This document shows positions 62,867-64,000 of a DNA stretch of 64,000 bases, piece after piece. The position numbers and the translations under genes are program-made. The stretch is from Torreya grandis (taxonomy: Eukaryota > Streptophyta > Pinopsida > Cupressales > Taxaceae): the NCBI GenBank assembly GCA_037957365.1, contig JARHVA010000123.1:902501-966500 (forward strand). Reading direction: 5' to 3'. The stretch's first letter is position 1, and each line of letters begins with the position of its first letter. The notes under the pieces were generated by a model. The model did no database searches and was not told where the DNA came from. It saw only the letters and a list, made by a program, of their open reading frames with translations.

Positions 62867-64000
62867 ATGGTCCAAAAGTGGTAATCTTGATTTGATGGCT
62901 TGCTTATGTGTAGTCCTAGGTCAAATAAAGAGTATCCATGTAATTTAGTTGAGTGGTATTGTTTATAAATAGTCTAGATTGATTAGTGCTCAATCTAGTA
63001 TTAATGGATATGGTATTAATGTTACCCCCCTACAATATGACATATAGCCCTATTGTAGTCATGTGCAACTGTATGGTAGGTTTGTTGGTTGTTACCATTC
63101 TAACATTGATTTTGTCCATTGTTTTTACATTGTGGGTTTTATTGTTGATTCTACTAATTTTACTAGTTTGGTCATTGATTTTGATATTGTTGATTTTGTT
63201 CTTGTAATGGCTAGTGTTGTTTTTATTGTTGTTGATTGTTATGTTGTTGTTATGTGTTATGTTGGGGAAAGGGGTTTTGATAAATCCCAAAATTTTGATT
63301 GGAGTTGTAAGCACCATTATCTAATTTTATCTCCCCATTATCCAACATATTCTCAATCAAATGCTTGATTTACACACATCTTCATAGATTATGCCCATTG
63401 ACCCGATGATATTCATAGAATTCATTTTCATGGTACCAATCAGGATAAGGAATGCCTTATGGATAATTATTTGGTATAGGCTAACTAATTAGATTAGCAA
63501 TGGTAAGTTTGAAAATTATAGACTCAATAGGCTCTCCTAGGTCACTAAAGACATGACACATAGGCACAATTCTCCTTGGAGGAGAGGTTTGTAATGGTAA
63601 AGGTTGTTACATTTATTGCATGGGTCTTGGTTTTTGTGCTTGTAGCATTAGTTGGATAGGTTTTTGGGTAGGATTAAGCTAAAAATGTGGTGTAAATGAT
63701 GTTTACATTTTTTAGACATGACGTGACTCAGTTAATCCATTACCCACAACATTCCTATTGCAGTTTAATTACTTTGGTCTATCTTGTTTATTGGCCCATG
63801 CTACTTATGATGCTTGCACTTGGATTGGATGTTGGTTTTGGCCACATCCTTGATTGGTACCTTGATTCTGATTAGTTGACATAAGCTTGATGATTACTTT
63901 ATTAATAAGGGCTCACTTAATCAACAATCCTTTATCGATGATCTCCTTGAAAGTATGTGCACATTGTAGTTTCAGATGATAAGCTATCTCACTATGTAAA
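62867..64000 (-). pseudogene. gag C-terminal part of element E, second copy (runs off the window)
   Basis: Minus-strand translation gives PDWYHENEFYEYHRVNGHNL, IENMLDNGEIKLDNGAYNSN and QNPFPQHN, collinear with the copy at 43.15-44.22 kb. Conserved segments suggest roughly 8-10% differences. The window ends before the gag core; the start should lie to the right. It connects, across element G, to the protease at 51.3-50.9 kb. Confidence 0.8.

Larger units (their letters stand above)
41403..64000 (-). mobile_element. Element E: Tat/Ogre-like Ty3/gypsy, minus strand, runs past the window
   Basis: An LTR with minus-strand start TGTAGACACC lies at 41,403-42,572. Inside are gag, protease, a G-patch-like motif and tandem repeats, all minus strand. 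A second gag copy lies at 62.94-64.0 kb, and element G separates it from the protease. Protease-side sequence resumes across the G target site, so 62,867-64,000 and 42,573-51,826 belong to one older block. The 5' LTR should lie right of the window. No RT or integrase of E was found. The order is unusual and could be a chimera of two copies. Confidence 0.65.

Overview
The window looks like nuclear DNA of a seed plant with a large, repeat-swollen genome. A conifer or other gymnosperm is my inference, from the very AT-rich composition, the old and deeply nested Ty3/gypsy LTR retrotransposons, and the near absence of genes. I found no intact host gene, no RNA gene and no CRISPR array. Almost every readable coding stretch is a decayed retrotransposon frame. 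The one host-gene remnant is a broken O-methyltransferase at about 7.3-8.0 kb on the minus strand, which still keeps two introns.

Layout. 1-11.5 kb is AT-rich DNA with microsatellites, a two-copy tandem duplication (2.16-2.74 kb), an inverted-repeat (MITE-like) structure near 6.55-6.9 kb, the O-methyltransferase pseudogene and an unidentified decayed coding-like stretch (9.2-11.4 kb). From 11.56 kb to beyond the window the DNA forms one nested stack. Element D (plus strand, Tekay/Del-type chromovirus) has a truncated 5' LTR (11.56-15.07 kb), primer site, gag, protease, RT, RNase H, integrase, chromodomain (15.07-19.78 kb) and a 3' LTR starting at 19,778. That 3' LTR was split twice. Element C (minus strand, Tat-like; 20,915-39,052) entered it with the 5-bp target duplication ACCAC. 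Element F (plus strand, 5.9-kb LTR, no recognisable pol; 21,852-33,808) entered the LTR of C. Element E (minus strand, Tat/Ogre-like; 41,403 to beyond 64,000) is the second interruption of the D LTR. Element G (minus strand, 51,832-62,861, target duplication GATAT) sits inside E, between its gag and protease regions.

G is the youngest and best preserved element: both LTRs, gag, protease, an RNase H-like domain lying BETWEEN protease and RT, then RT, native RNase H and integrase. Its premature stops lie mostly where the reading predicts Gln, Arg or Trp codons, as expected from methyl-cytosine decay. LTR divergence judged by eye is lowest in G (about 6% in one stretch), higher in F (about 17%) and higher again in C, which agrees with the nesting order.

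Several elements carry short tandem repeats with their own architecture: a 42-bp unit in E, a 40-bp unit with a small dyad in F, and GACATG dyads in C. The most notable points are the upstream RNase H-like domain of G, the gag-protease-repeat-gag order of E, and the explicit insertion chronology with its testable prediction for the DNA to the right of the window. All calls come from reading the sequence by hand; no alignment or database search was run.
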